From the NCBI RefSeq assembly GCF_000166135.1, contig NC_014666.1:6882001-6946000 (forward strand): a stretch of DNA of 64,000 nucleotides, written 5' to 3'. Both the position numbers and the translations under genes were made by a program. Source of the DNA: Pseudofrankia inefficax. Lineage in GTDB: Bacteria; Actinomycetota; Actinomycetes; Frankiales; Frankiaceae. Below are positions 27,226-36,034 of this stretch, one piece after another. Below the pieces are notes generated by a model, which saw only the letters and a list, made by a program, of their open reading frames with translations, searched no databases and had not been told where the DNA came from. Each line of letters starts with the position of its first letter. Position 1 is the first letter of the stretch.

Positions 27226-28278
27226 ATGAGACGTAGCAGCGTCCGCATGAACCTGGCGTCCTGGCGTGGTTCGGTGGTCGCGGGGGCCGTCGGCCTCGGA
27301 CTCGTTCTTGCCTCGTGTTCTGATGGTTCGACGCAGGCGACGGCGGAAGGCTCAGCCACGCCGGCCGCTCGTCACGGGTGCCTGCCGGCGGATGATCCGG
27401 CCGCCTCGGTTCGGGGCGATTACGGCGTCGGACAGACCCAGGTCACCTTCATCGACCACAGCAGGCCGACGGACGCCGCGCCCGACCGCCACCTGGCCGC
27501 CAACCCCGACCGCACGATCCCGGTCGTCGTCAGCTACCCCGTCGCCCCGACGCCGGGCGCGGCCGCCGACGCGCCGGCCGTATCGGGTGCGGCGCCCGCG
27601 ACGGGCCGGTTCCCGCTGGTCGTGTTATCCCACGGGGTAACGGCCGACGGGATGGTCGCGGCGAACGTCATCGCGGCGCCGCTCGTCCGTCAGGGCTACG
27701 TCGTCGCGACTCCGACCTTCCCGCTCTCCAGCGGCCCCGGCGGGACGATCTTCGACCTGCCGAACCAGCCGGCCGACGTCAGCTTCGTCATCACCTCACT
27801 GACCGGCTGGAGCGCGACGGCGGGCACTCCACTGGCCGGCCACGTCCAGCCGAGCTGCCTGGCCATCGCCGGCCACTCACTCGGCGCGGCGACCACGCTC
27901 GCCGCGGCCTATCTCTCGTGCTGCCGGGACGGAAGGGTCAAGGCCGTCGTCTCGCTGGCCGGGGCGCTGGCCCCCTTCAAGGGAACCTTCGCCGGCAACC
28001 CGCCGGTCCCGCTGCTGATCCTGCACGGCGACCAGGATCAGACCGTCCCACTGGCCAAAAGCGCCGACATCTTCACGACGCTCCGCGGGCCGCGCTACTT
28101 CCTCACCCTGCACGGCGCCGGCCATTCGACGATGTTCTTCGACCAGGCGGGCCAGACGCTCGACCACACGGTGACCGCGTTCCTCGATGCCTACCTCAAG
28201 GGCGACTTCAGGTCATTGGACGCGCTCCCTGACGACATCCGCCGCTCGGGCGTCGGGACCTACCAGACAGCACGCTGA
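27226..28278 (+). CDS. Lipoprotein alpha/beta hydrolase (PETase/dienelactone-hydrolase-like esterase)
   Basis: 350 residues. Lipoprotein signal with lipobox VLASC (MNLASWRGSVVAGAVGLG region). Nucleophile elbow AGHSLGAA, acid loop LHGDQDQTVP and catalytic His GAGHSTMF are all present, giving a complete Ser-Asp-His triad. PLVVLSHGVT is the oxyanion segment. The family contains secreted cutinase/PETase-like esterases and chlorophyllase-like proteins. Exposed on the outer face of the membrane, it probably acts on esters outside the cell. The start at 27226 is chosen over 27040 because the latter adds an atypical leader. Confidence 0.83.
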   Translation: MRRSSVRMNLASWRGSVVAGAVGLGLVLASCSDGSTQATAEGSATPAARHGCLPADDPAASVRGDYGVGQTQVTFIDHSRPTDAAPDRHLAANPDRTIPVVVSYPVAPTPGAAADAPAVSGAAPATGRFPLVVLSHGVTADGMVAANVIAAPLVRQGYVVATPTFPLSSGPGGTIFDLPNQPADVSFVITSLTGWSATAGTPLAGHVQPSCLAIAGHSLGAATTLAAAYLSCCRDGRVKAVVSLAGALAPFKGTFAGNPPVPLLILHGDQDQTVPLAKSADIFTTLRGPRYFLTLHGAGHSTMFFDQAGQTLDHTVTAFLDAYLKGDFRSLDALPDDIRRSGVGTYQTAR

Positions 28279-28393
28279 CGACGGCCGAACGCGGAAGGGC
28301 CCCACGGCCACCAGTCGCTCCCACAACTCCGAGCAGGACTGGATCGGCGCGTACGCCGCGTCGCAGTTGACCGTCGCGCGGGGGTCGCTGTCT

Positions 28394-28409
28394 AATTCGA
28401 AATCGAATT
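28394..28409. promoter_or_regulatory. Acyl-CoA island palindrome, site E
   Basis: AATTCGA-AA-TCGAATT, a perfect 7-bp inverted repeat 34 bp before the enoyl-CoA hydratase start. In a 22-bp window it matches the sites at 31326 and 36979 mainly in the right half (TCGA-TTC). Confidence 0.55.
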
Positions 28410-28442
28410 CGGTTCCTGGGACCTGCTGGCGGAGAGGGGTCC

Positions 28443-29240
28443 GTGGTGGAGACGTCCGTGCCGCTGCCCGGTGTGGTGGCCGTCGATCGGGTGGGCGGGG
28501 TTGCCGTCCTGCGGCTGAACCGCCCGGAGCGGCTCAACGCGATCGACGAGTCCCTCGCGGTCGCGCTGCGCGGCGCGTGCGACTCGATCGCCAGGGACCG
28601 GGACGTGCGGGTGGTGGTGCTCACCGGGACGGGCCGTGGCTTCTGTTCTGGCCTCGACCTGCGTGGCTTCGGGCCCGACGTCCCCGGCCCGGATGCGCCG
28701 GCGATCGACCGGCTGCGCTTCCAGGAGATGATGGCCGGGCTGCCGGAGGTTCTGCGCGCCTTGCCGCAACCGGTGGTCGCCGCGGTCAACGGGGTGGCGG
28801 TCGGGGGCGGGCTCGCGCTGTGCCTGGCCGCCGACATCCGGATCTGCGCGGCCGGCGCCCGGTTCGGCAACGCCGCGATCCGCCTCGGCCTGTCCGGGGC
28901 GGAGATGGGGATGAGCTACCACCTGCCCCGCATCGTCGGCACCAGTGTGGCCGCCGACTGGATGCTCACCGGCCGGCTGGTGCTCGCCGACGAGGCGCTG
29001 CGGACCGGCCTGGTGAGCGCCGTGCATCCGGACGGCGAACTGGTCGAGCGCGCGCTGGAGACCGCCGCCGCGATCGCCGCGCACGCGCCGCTGGGGGTCC
29101 AGCTGACGAAGCGGGCCCTGCAGGTCAACACGGACGCGCCCGGTCTGGCGGCCGCGCTGGAGGTCGAGAACCGCAACCAGGTCATAGCCCACGCCACCGT
29201 CGAGGCGGCCGAGGCGCGTGCCGCGTGGAGCGGGCGGTGA
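28443..29240 (+). CDS. Enoyl-CoA hydratase/isomerase (crotonase family)
   Basis: 265 residues. Crotonase core with LNRPERLNAIDESL, the oxyanion-forming RGFCSGLDLRGFG, and PVVAAVNGVAVGGGLALCLA. A Glu is present in the LGLSGAEMG segment. It should hydrate 2-enoyl-CoA thioesters in beta-oxidation. GTG start at 28443 with GGAGAGG upstream. Its stop overlaps the next start (GTGA), so it is translationally coupled to the CaiB-like gene. It is first gene of a two-gene operon under palindrome E. Confidence 0.9.
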   Translation: MVETSVPLPGVVAVDRVGGVAVLRLNRPERLNAIDESLAVALRGACDSIARDRDVRVVVLTGTGRGFCSGLDLRGFGPDVPGPDAPAIDRLRFQEMMAGLPEVLRALPQPVVAAVNGVAVGGGLALCLAADIRICAAGARFGNAAIRLGLSGAEMGMSYHLPRIVGTSVAADWMLTGRLVLADEALRTGLVSAVHPDGELVERALETAAAIAAHAPLGVQLTKRALQVNTDAPGLAAALEVENRNQVIAHATVEAAEARAAWSGR

Positions 29241-30388
29241 GTGCCGCGGGGCCGCTGGCCGGTGTCCGGGTCCTGATGATGGGTGGTCTCGGACCCGGAC
29301 CGTTCTGCGGGATGCTGCTGGGTGACCTCGGAGCCGAGGTGATCCGGGTCGACCGTCCGGGCGAGGTCGACTCACCCCCACCGGTCGACGTGGTGATGCG
29401 CCGGGGCCAGCGCTCGATCGCCCTCGACGCCAAGGACGAACGCGGCCGGGAGGTCATCCACGCGCTCGCCGAGCGGGCCGACGCCTTCGTCGACGTCTAC
29501 CGGCCCGGGGTCGCCGAGCGTCTGGGTATCGGCCCGAACGACCTGCGGGCACGCAATCCGAGGCTGGTGTACGCCCGGATGACCGGGTACGGCCAGGACG
29601 GCCCCTACGCGCAGCTGGCCGGGCACGACATCAACTACATCGCCCTGAGCGGGGCGTTGCACGCGACCGGGCCGGCCGAGCGCCCGGTGCCGCCGCTGAA
29701 CGTCCTGGGTGACTTCGGCGGTGGGGGCATGCTGCTGGCCGTCGGACTGCTCAGCGGCATCGTCGAGGCGGCCCGCTCGGGCAGCGGCCAGGTGGTCGAC
29801 GTCGCCATGCTCGACGGCTCGGCCACACTGATGGCGGTCTTCTACGGCATGCTCGCCCAGGGAAGCTGGCGGGACAGGCGCGAGGCGAACCTGACCGACG
29901 GCGGCGCCCATTTCTACCGGACCTACGAGACGGCCGACGGCAAGCACTTCGCCGTCGGCGCGCTGGAGGGCCGCTTCTATGCCGAGCTGTGCGCGCGGCT
30001 CGGCATCGAGGTGCCCCAGGACTACGACGACCATGAGGCCTGGGACAAGCACAGCGAGGTGATGGCGGCCCGGTTCCGGGAGCGCACCCGCGCCGAATGG
30101 GAACGAGAGCTGGTCACGCCGGAGTCGTGCGCGTCACCGGTGCTGAGCCTGGCCGAGGCGCCGGGACATCCGCAGAACGTCGCCCGCGGCACGTTCGTCG
30201 AGGTCGACGGGGTGGTCCAGCCCGCGCCGTCCCCCCGCTTCTCGAAGACGCCGCCGGCGCCGCCGGGCCGCCCGGCGCTGCCGGGTGACCAGACCGTCGA
30301 CGTCCTGGCCGAGCTTGGTCTCGACCACGACGCGGTACGGCGGCTGCTCGCCGACGGCGTCGCCCGCCAGAGCGGCCCGGCCGGCTGA
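29237..30388 (+). CDS. CaiB/BaiF family CoA transferase, alpha-methylacyl-CoA racemase-like
   Basis: 383 residues of class III CoA-transferase fold. It carries the racemase-type signatures: AGHDINYIALSGALH (catalytic His) and DFGGGGM (catalytic Asp). This points to an alpha-methylacyl-CoA racemase or a close transferase relative, used to set 2-methyl stereochemistry before oxidation of branched or sterol-derived acyl-CoA. The GTGA overlap with the hydratase gene confirms an operon. Racemase versus transferase cannot be decided from the sequence alone. Confidence 0.88.
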   Translation: MSAAGPLAGVRVLMMGGLGPGPFCGMLLGDLGAEVIRVDRPGEVDSPPPVDVVMRRGQRSIALDAKDERGREVIHALAERADAFVDVYRPGVAERLGIGPNDLRARNPRLVYARMTGYGQDGPYAQLAGHDINYIALSGALHATGPAERPVPPLNVLGDFGGGGMLLAVGLLSGIVEAARSGSGQVVDVAMLDGSATLMAVFYGMLAQGSWRDRREANLTDGGAHFYRTYETADGKHFAVGALEGRFYAELCARLGIEVPQDYDDHEAWDKHSEVMAARFRERTRAEWERELVTPESCASPVLSLAEAPGHPQNVARGTFVEVDGVVQPAPSPRFSKTPPAPPGRPALPGDQTVDVLAELGLDHDAVRRLLADGVARQSGPAG

Positions 30389-30403
30389 CCGTGGGACGGC
30401 CGT

Positions 30404-30466
30404 GGGCGGCCCGGGCGGCGCGGGCGGCTCGGGCGGCGCGGGCGGCGCGGGCGGCTCGGGCGGCGC
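30404..30466. repeat. Seven tandem 9-bp GC-only units
   Basis: GGGCGGCCC, then six units of GGGCGGCGC or GGGCGGCTC in tandem, in the gap between the convergent CaiB-like and SDR genes. A simple-sequence array that may slip. It could form G-rich secondary structure and help end transcription. Confidence 0.8.
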
Positions 30467-30490
30467 GCCGCGGGGCCGGGCCGCGAGCCT

Positions 30491-31273
30491 TCAGATCCGG
30501 CCCAGCTCGCGCAGGAAGGGCTGGGTGTAGACCACCCGGCCGCTGGTCCTGGCCGGATCGGCCGTGCAGAGGATCAGCGCCGTCTCGGTGATCAGCTCGA
30601 TGTCCTCGGTGTCCTCCTTCGCCAGCTCCAGGCTTCCCGCGCCGGGTGTGCGGACCGGGTTGGAGGGGGCGGCGGCGTTCACGGCGATCCCGTCGGGCGA
30701 CAGCTCGGCGGCGAAGGCACCCGTCAGCCGGTCCAGCGCCGCCTTGACCGTGCCGTAGAGGCCGAAGCCTGCGGAGACGTCGAACTCGGAGAACGGGGGG
30801 CCGACCGGCCGCTGCCCGGCGATCGAGGTGACATTGAGGATCCAGCCTCGCTTACGCTCCCGCATCCCGGGGATCGCCAGCTGGATCAGGCGCAGCGGGG
30901 CCAGGACGTGCATCTCGAACATCAGCCGGGCTCGGCGCTCGGGGAACTCGTCCAGGGTCCGCAGGAACGTCACCGCGGCGTTGTTGACCAGGATGTCCGG
31001 CGAGCCGAGCCGGTCGGAGAGCTCCGCGAAGACGCGTTCTCGGTCCTCGTCGCGCGACAGGTCTCCCGCGACCGCGACCGCGGACCCGCCGGCCGCCTCG
31101 ATCTGTTCGCGGGTCTCACGCAGGGAGCCCGCGTAGCGGGGGTCGGGTTCCATCGTCCGCGCCGTGAGCCCGACGACGGCGCCCTGCGCCGCCAGACGTT
31201 GGGCGATCGACTTGCCGAGCCCGCGGCTGGCCCCGGTGACGAGTGCGACCTTGCCGTCGCATAAGCCTGGCAT
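30491..31273 (-). CDS. Short-chain dehydrogenase/reductase (SDR)
   Basis: 260 residues: VTGASRGLGKS cofactor motif, NNAAVTFL, catalytic Ser (VTSIAG) and YGTVK. The long insertion after the Ser is unusual. The predicted role is a 3-hydroxyacyl or alcohol dehydrogenase within the acyl-CoA island. The ATG at 31273 has GGGGAG six bases upstream. It is divergent from the APH-like gene, with palindrome A in the shared region. Confidence 0.86.
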   Translation of the reverse strand: MPGLCDGKVALVTGASRGLGKSIAQRLAAQGAVVGLTARTMEPDPRYAGSLRETREQIEAAGGSAVAVAGDLSRDEDRERVFAELSDRLGSPDILVNNAAVTFLRTLDEFPERRARLMFEMHVLAPLRLIQLAIPGMRERKRGWILNVTSIAGQRPVGPPFSEFDVSAGFGLYGTVKAALDRLTGAFAAELSPDGIAVNAAAPSNPVRTPGAGSLELAKEDTEDIELITETALILCTADPARTSGRVVYTQPFLRELGRI

Positions 31274-31325
31274 ACGCTGCTCCCCAGATCTCGCGTTCCC
31301 CAGAGGCCTACTCACGCCGGGGTGA

Positions 31326-31347
31326 TTGAAATGGACGTCGATTTCAA
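31326..31347. promoter_or_regulatory. Acyl-CoA island palindrome, site A (overlaps a start codon)
   Basis: Half-sites TTGAAATGGAC and GTCGATTTCAA form a 22-bp palindrome with one mismatch. It is the most symmetric member of the family. On the plus strand TTGAAA and TTACTC lie 17 bp apart, a plausible promoter. The ATG of the phosphotransferase (31331) falls inside the site. Confidence 0.65.
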
Positions 31348-32314
31348 CTTACTCGGAGCCCGCCTCGCGGACCTCCAACCCGTGGGCCTGCGTCCGCTGG
31401 TCGGGGGCGCCTCCAGCCTGTCGTACGTGGCCACGGCCACCGTCGAGGGCGCGGCCCGCCGGGTGGTCGTCAAGGTGGCGCCACCCGGCCTGGCGCCGGT
31501 GCGCAACCGCGACGTCCTGCGCCAGGCGGCCCTGCTGCGCCGGCTGGCCGCGACCGACGTCCCCGTTCCGACGGTGCTGTGGGAGGACGCCGGCGACCCT
31601 CCCGAGGTTCCGCCGGTCTTCGTGATGTCCTTCGTCGAGGGGACGTCGTTGGAGCCGCTGTTCGACGACGACCCCGGCGCGGCCGGCGACGAAACGACCG
31701 TGGTGGCGGAGCGGATGCGCGACGCGGCCCGGGTGCTCGCCGCCCTGCACGCGGTCGAGCCCGCGGCCATCGGCCTGGGTGCGGAACCGGTGGTGAGCCT
31801 CGGCGCGGAGGTGGCCCGCTGGTCGCGCGCGCTCGGCACGGTCGACCCCGCCCTCGCGCCCGGCTGGGAGAAGGTCGCGGACTCGCTGGCGGCCACCGAG
31901 CCGCCGGCGATGGAACCCGCGATCATCCACGGCGACTACCGGCTGGGAAACCTGCTGGCCACCGGCCCGAGCGTCACCGCCCTCATCGACTGGGAGATCT
32001 GGTCGGTCGGCGACCCGCGCGTCGACCTCGGCTGGTTCCTGATCAACGCCGACCCGGCCACCTACCGCCGACCGAGCCGCTATGCCGGGGCGCTGCCGGC
32101 GCCGGACGAACTGGCGGCGACCTATGCCGACCGGCTCGGCGTCCGGGTGGCGGCGCTGGACTGGTTCCGCGCGCTGGCCTGCTTCAAGTCCGCGGCGACC
32201 TGGTCGCTGATCATCAAGCACGCCCGGCGCCGCCCGACCCCGGACCGCACGGCCGAGGAGATGGCCGGCGCGTTGGGCGGGCTCGTCGCGCGGGCAGCCG
32301 AGCTGGTCGGCTGA
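31331..32314 (+). CDS. APH-fold phosphotransferase, acyl-CoA-island type
   Basis: 327 residues of the aminoglycoside-phosphotransferase/choline-kinase fold. VGGASSLSYVATA is the nucleotide loop, IIHGDYRLGNLL the Brenner motif with catalytic Asp, and ALIDWEIWSVGDPRVDLGW the metal-binding motif. Members near acyl-CoA dehydrogenases phosphorylate hydroxy-acyl intermediates in some catabolic pathways rather than antibiotics. The ATG at 31331 lies in palindrome A. If transcription starts downstream of the predicted -10 (31349-31354), the GTG at 31382 would be the start instead. Confidence 0.85.
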   Translation: MDVDFNLLGARLADLQPVGLRPLVGGASSLSYVATATVEGAARRVVVKVAPPGLAPVRNRDVLRQAALLRRLAATDVPVPTVLWEDAGDPPEVPPVFVMSFVEGTSLEPLFDDDPGAAGDETTVVAERMRDAARVLAALHAVEPAAIGLGAEPVVSLGAEVARWSRALGTVDPALAPGWEKVADSLAATEPPAMEPAIIHGDYRLGNLLATGPSVTALIDWEIWSVGDPRVDLGWFLINADPATYRRPSRYAGALPAPDELAATYADRLGVRVAALDWFRALACFKSAATWSLIIKHARRRPTPDRTAEEMAGALGGLVARAAELVG

Positions 32315-32355
32315 CGCGCCGCGCTCCGATGGCCGCGCCCGTGTCGGCATGGAGG

Positions 32356-33582
32356 TCAGACTCGCTCGATCAGCGTCGCCGTGCCCATGCCACCACCCGT
32401 GCACATCGTCACCAGGCCGGTCGCGAGGTCCCGGCGCTCGAGCTCGTCCAGGACGGTGCCGATCAGCATGGCGCCGGTCGCGCCGATCGGGTGGCCGAGC
32501 GCGATCGCGCCGCCGTTGACGTTCACGCGGTCCGGGTCGCACCCCAGGTCGTCGACGGCCCGCAGGACGACCGCGGCGAACGCCTCGTTGATCTCCCACA
32601 GGTCGACGTCGCCGACCGTCATCCCGGCCTTGTCCAGGCAGCGTCGCGCGGCCGGCGCCGGTGCGGTGAGCATGATCACCGGCTCGGATCCGATCGCGGC
32701 CGTGGAGCGGATGCGGGCCCGGGGGCGCACCCCGTGTGCCCTGACCCAGGATCCGGAGGCGACGAGCACCGCGGCGGCGCCGTCCACGACGCCCGAGGAG
32801 TTCCCGGCGTGGTGCACGTGCTCGACGGCGTCGATCGACGGGTAGCGCTGCAGGCAGATCTCGTCGTAGGTCCGGCGCTCGCCCGCCGGGCTGCTCGCGC
32901 CCGCCGCGGCGAACGCCGGCTTCAGGCCGGCCAGCCGCTCCACGGTCGTTCCCGGCCGGGGGTGCTCGTCGTGGTCGAGAAGCACCCGCCCGTCGGGCCC
33001 GGCGACCGGCACGAGTGCGCGGTCGAACCGGCCCTCGGCGATGGCGGCGGCGGCGCGCCGCTGGCTGGTGGCGGCGTAGGCGTCGACGGCCGCACGGCTG
33101 TAACCGCCCAACGTGGCGATGAGGTCGGCCGACACACCCTGGGGCACGGTCGGGAACCGCTCGCGGAACTCGGGGTTGCCCCCGTCGATCGTGACCGAGC
33201 CGGCGGCGAGGCCCCAGCGCGACATGGACTCCACGCCGCCCGCGACGACCAGGTCCTGCGCCCCGCTCGCCACCCCGGTCGCCGCGACGGTGACCGCCTG
33301 CTGGCCGCCGCCACAGAACCGGTGCAGGGCCAGGCCGGGCACCGACTCGGGCCACCCCGCGAGCAGGGTGGCCAGCCGGGCGATGTTGTCCCCGTGGTCG
33401 CCCGCGAAGATCCCGTTGCCGGCGACCACGTCCTCCACCTCGGCCGGGTCGAAGGCCGTCCGGTCGGCGAGGGCACGCAGGCACTGGGCCAGCAGCTCCT
33501 GCGGATGTACCTCGTGCAGCCCGCCGTCGGCGCGGCCCCGGCCGCGGGGTGTGCGCACCGCGTCGATGATCCAGGCGTCCAC
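32356..33582 (-). CDS. Acetyl-CoA C-acyltransferase (thiolase)
   Basis: 408 residues. Nucleophilic Cys in [11 protein letters not shown], His in GHPIGATGA, second Cys in MCTGGGMG, plus NEAFAAVVL: all thiolase active-site motifs are intact. It should cleave 3-ketoacyl-CoA in the last step of a beta-oxidation cycle. GTG start at 33582 with GAGG close by. The leader carries a 42-codon ORF ending four bases before the start. It is transcribed divergently from the acyl-CoA dehydrogenase, from a shared region holding palindrome B. Confidence 0.93.
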   Translation of the reverse strand: MDAWIIDAVRTPRGRGRADGGLHEVHPQELLAQCLRALADRTAFDPAEVEDVVAGNGIFAGDHGDNIARLATLLAGWPESVPGLALHRFCGGGQQAVTVAATGVASGAQDLVVAGGVESMSRWGLAAGSVTIDGGNPEFRERFPTVPQGVSADLIATLGGYSRAAVDAYAATSQRRAAAAIAEGRFDRALVPVAGPDGRVLLDHDEHPRPGTTVERLAGLKPAFAAAGASSPAGERRTYDEICLQRYPSIDAVEHVHHAGNSSGVVDGAAAVLVASGSWVRAHGVRPRARIRSTAAIGSEPVIMLTAPAPAARRCLDKAGMTVGDVDLWEINEAFAAVVLRAVDDLGCDPDRVNVNGGAIALGHPIGATGAMLIGTVLDELERRDLATGLVTMCTGGGMGTATLIERV

Positions 33583-33586
33583 GTCC

Positions 33587-33715
33587 TCACCCGGCCTGGG
33601 ACGACGAGAGCAGGGGCCGGCGGCCGGCCGCTCGGACGGGTAAGGGCGCGGGCAGGTCGCCAGCCCGGTCGTCGCCGGGCTCGGGTCGCCGATCGGGCGT
33701 GCCAGATTCGGTCAT
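33587..33715 (-). CDS. Possible 42-residue leader ORF of the thiolase transcript
   Basis: ATG at 33713-33715, stop TGA at 33587-33589, four bases before the thiolase GTG, so ribosomes could re-initiate. A TTGAAT...TTAGGT promoter (17-bp spacer, 33723-33751) places the start of transcription about at this ATG, so it may be leaderless. The peptide is Pro/Arg/Asp-rich with no known motif. Expression is unproven. Confidence 0.35.
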   Translation of the reverse strand: MTESGTPDRRPEPGDDRAGDLPAPLPVRAAGRRPLLSSSQAG

Positions 33716-33724
33716 GGTGTAGAC

Positions 33725-33746
33725 CTAACATCGACGTCTATTTCAA
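33725..33746. promoter_or_regulatory. Acyl-CoA island palindrome, site B
   Basis: CTAACATCGAC and GTCTATTTCAA around a GACGTC centre. Read on the minus strand it shares 20 of 22 bases with site C at 36002. It overlaps the thiolase promoter and lies 24 bp before the acyl-CoA dehydrogenase start, so it could control both divergent units. Confidence 0.65.
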
Positions 33747-33769
33747 TTCAACCGGGAGGCTCGATCGTC

Positions 33770-35074
33770 GTGGCGTGGGACTTCTCGACCGACCCCGAGT
33801 ACGCGGAGTTACTGGCCTGGGCCGACACGTTCGTGCGGGAGGAGTGCGAGCCGCTGGACCTGGTCGTCCGCGAGTCGCACGACCTGACCGACCCGGTCCG
33901 CCAGGCACTGATCCCCCCGCTGCAGGCGGTGGTTAAGGAGAAGGGGCTGTGGGCCACGCATCTGGGCCCCGAGCTCGGTGGCGCCGGCTTCGGGCAGGTC
34001 AAGCTGGCCCTGCTGAACGAGATTCTCGGCCGTTCGGTGTGCGCGCCGATCGTGTTCGGCTCCCAGGCCCCCGATTCCGGGAACAGTGAGATCCTGGCCC
34101 GGTTCGGGACGCCGAAGCTGAAGGAGCGCTACCTCGAGCCGCTGCTGGACAACCGGATCGTCTCGGCGTTCTCGATGACCGAGCCGCAGGGCGGCGCCGA
34201 CCCGAAGATCTTCACGACGTCCGCGGCGCCCGCTGGCGACGACTGGGTCATCAACGGCGAGAAGTGGTTCACCTCGTACGCCCGAATGGCCTCGTTCCTG
34301 ATCGTGATGGCGGTGACCGACCCGGACGCGCCGCCCTACCAGCGGCAGACGATGTTCATCGTCCCGGCCGAGACGCCAGGGGTGAACGTCCTGCGCAGCG
34401 TCGGCATGGGCTACGAGCCGGTCGGCGAGGGCATCGAGGGCTACGTCTCCTACGAGAACGTGCGGGTGCCGGCCGAGAACATGCTCGGCCCGCGCGGCGG
34501 CGCGTTCCTGGTCGCCCAGAGCCGGCTCGGCGGCGGCCGCATCCACCACGCCATGCGTACCGTCGGCCTGGTCGGCCGGATCTTCGACATGCTCTGCGAA
34601 CGGGCGGTGTCGCGCTACACCCAGGGAGAGGTGCTCGCCAACAAGCAGCTCGTCCAGGAGATGGTGGCCGACTCCTGGATGGAGATCGAGGCGTTCCGCC
34701 TGCTCACCCTGCGGACCGCGTGGAAGATCGACCAGCTCCACGACTACAAGGCCGTACGAGCCGACATCTCCGCCGTCAAGGCCATGATGCAGAAGGTGCT
34801 GCACGACGTCAGCGCACGCGCCCTGCAGCTGCACGGCTCACTCGGCACGACCCACGAGATGCCGTTCGTCCACTACCTCGTCGAGTCGTTCGTCCTCGGC
34901 CTGGCCGACGGGCCGACCGAAGTCCACAAGGTCACCCTGGCCCGCCAGATCCTCAAGGACTACCAGCCGGCCGAGGGCCTGTTCCCGTCAAGCCATCTCG
35001 TGAAGCTGCGCGCCGCGGCCGAGGCGAAGTACGCCGACCGGCTCGCCGGCATCCCACGCCCGACGGTCCGCTGA
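33770..35074 (+). CDS. Acyl-CoA dehydrogenase
   Basis: 434 residues. Typical FAD acyl-CoA dehydrogenase: SMTEPQGGADPKIF and VINGEKWFTSY flank the flavin site, and the C-terminal helical domain ends AVRADISAVKAMMQKVLHDV and QLHGSLGTTHEMP. Members of this larger (over 400-residue) group often act on branched, cyclic or sterol-side-chain acyl-CoA. GTG start at 33770 with GGGAGG about ten bases upstream. The tetR gene follows 138 bp later on the same strand and may share the transcript. Confidence 0.92.
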   Translation: MAWDFSTDPEYAELLAWADTFVREECEPLDLVVRESHDLTDPVRQALIPPLQAVVKEKGLWATHLGPELGGAGFGQVKLALLNEILGRSVCAPIVFGSQAPDSGNSEILARFGTPKLKERYLEPLLDNRIVSAFSMTEPQGGADPKIFTTSAAPAGDDWVINGEKWFTSYARMASFLIVMAVTDPDAPPYQRQTMFIVPAETPGVNVLRSVGMGYEPVGEGIEGYVSYENVRVPAENMLGPRGGAFLVAQSRLGGGRIHHAMRTVGLVGRIFDMLCERAVSRYTQGEVLANKQLVQEMVADSWMEIEAFRLLTLRTAWKIDQLHDYKAVRADISAVKAMMQKVLHDVSARALQLHGSLGTTHEMPFVHYLVESFVLGLADGPTEVHKVTLARQILKDYQPAEGLFPSSHLVKLRAAAEAKYADRLAGIPRPTVR

Positions 35075-35212
35075 GCCGGTGGCCAGCCCGGTGACCTGCG
35101 CGCTCGGCGGGAGAAGCAAGCCTGCGTTGGTAATATGCGAACGGGGAGGTACCCACCCCGATCGCCGGACCCGCGTCCGGGCGAGCAGCGCAGGACCGGG
35201 CGGGAGAGAGTC

Positions 35213-35944
35213 GTGACCTCCTCGGCGTCGCAGCCCCAGCGGGTCGAGCTACGGGCGGCCGACCCGGCGGCTGCCCTGGCCGAGGCTCCGGAGGGCGCCT
35301 CGGTGCGTGTTCTCTCGGCGAAGGGCCGGCGAACAAGGGCCCGCCTGATCGAGGCCGCCAAGTCGGTCTTCGAACGCGATGGTTTCCTGGAAGCGCGGAT
35401 CACCGACATCACCAAGGCGGCCAAGGTCGCGCCGGGGACCTTCTATCACTACTTCGACTCCAAGGAAGAGATCTTCCGCGAGGTCGCGCTCGCCCAGGAA
35501 CAGCGGCTCACCGCGCCCCCCGAACCTGGCCTGGGCGAAGCCGGCGCCGACGCCTCGATCTGGGACCGGATCCGGCGGTCCAACCGCCGCTACCTGGAGC
35601 GCTACCGCGACGAGGCGGCGCTGATGGGCGTCATCGAGCAGGTATCCCGCTACGACGCACAGGTCAACGAGGCCCGCATCGCCACGACGAGGCACTTCGT
35701 CAACCGAGCCGAGCGGGCGATTCTGCGGCTGCAGCGGGAAGGGGCCGCCGACCACCGGCTCGACCCGGCCTTCGCCGCCGACGCCCTCGGCTCCATGGTC
35801 GCCCGGTTCGCCGAGCTGTGGCTGGTCCAGCACTACCGGGACTACGACTTCGACGAGGCGGTCGAGCAGCTGACCCTGCTCTGGGCGAACGCGCTGGGCC
35901 TCAGGCCGGAGCCACCGTCCCAGCCATACGCCCGCGGCCATTGA
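35213..35944 (+). CDS. TetR family regulator, likely repressor of the acyl-CoA island
   Basis: 243 residues. Helix-turn-helix ITDITKAAKVAPGTFYHYFD preceded by RARLIEAAKSVFERDG, with a helical ligand domain. The GTG at 35213 has GGGAGAGAG upstream; the longer frame from 35135 is a poor leader. Its place in the middle of the island and the five related palindromes nearby make it the best candidate for the DNA-binding protein. The ligand is probably an acyl-CoA intermediate (inference). Confidence 0.87.
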   Translation: MTSSASQPQRVELRAADPAAALAEAPEGASVRVLSAKGRRTRARLIEAAKSVFERDGFLEARITDITKAAKVAPGTFYHYFDSKEEIFREVALAQEQRLTAPPEPGLGEAGADASIWDRIRRSNRRYLERYRDEAALMGVIEQVSRYDAQVNEARIATTRHFVNRAERAILRLQREGAADHRLDPAFAADALGSMVARFAELWLVQHYRDYDFDEAVEQLTLLWANALGLRPEPPSQPYARGH

Positions 35945-36001
35945 CCCGCAGCACGCAAGCACCTGCGGTGGCGCGTCGCGCGCGGGTTTGCTGGCCTTGA
36001 A

Positions 36002-36023
36002 TTGAATCAGACGTCGATGTTAG
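36002..36023. promoter_or_regulatory. Acyl-CoA island palindrome, site C, with promoter
   Basis: TTGAATCAGAC then GTCGATGTTAG. An overlapping TTGAAT (35997-36002) and TTAGTT (36020-36025) are 17 bp apart and resemble a sigma-70 type promoter. Predicted transcription starts about three bases before the SDR ATG at 36035, giving an almost leaderless message. Confidence 0.65.
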
Positions 36024-36034
36024 TTTCCGCGACC

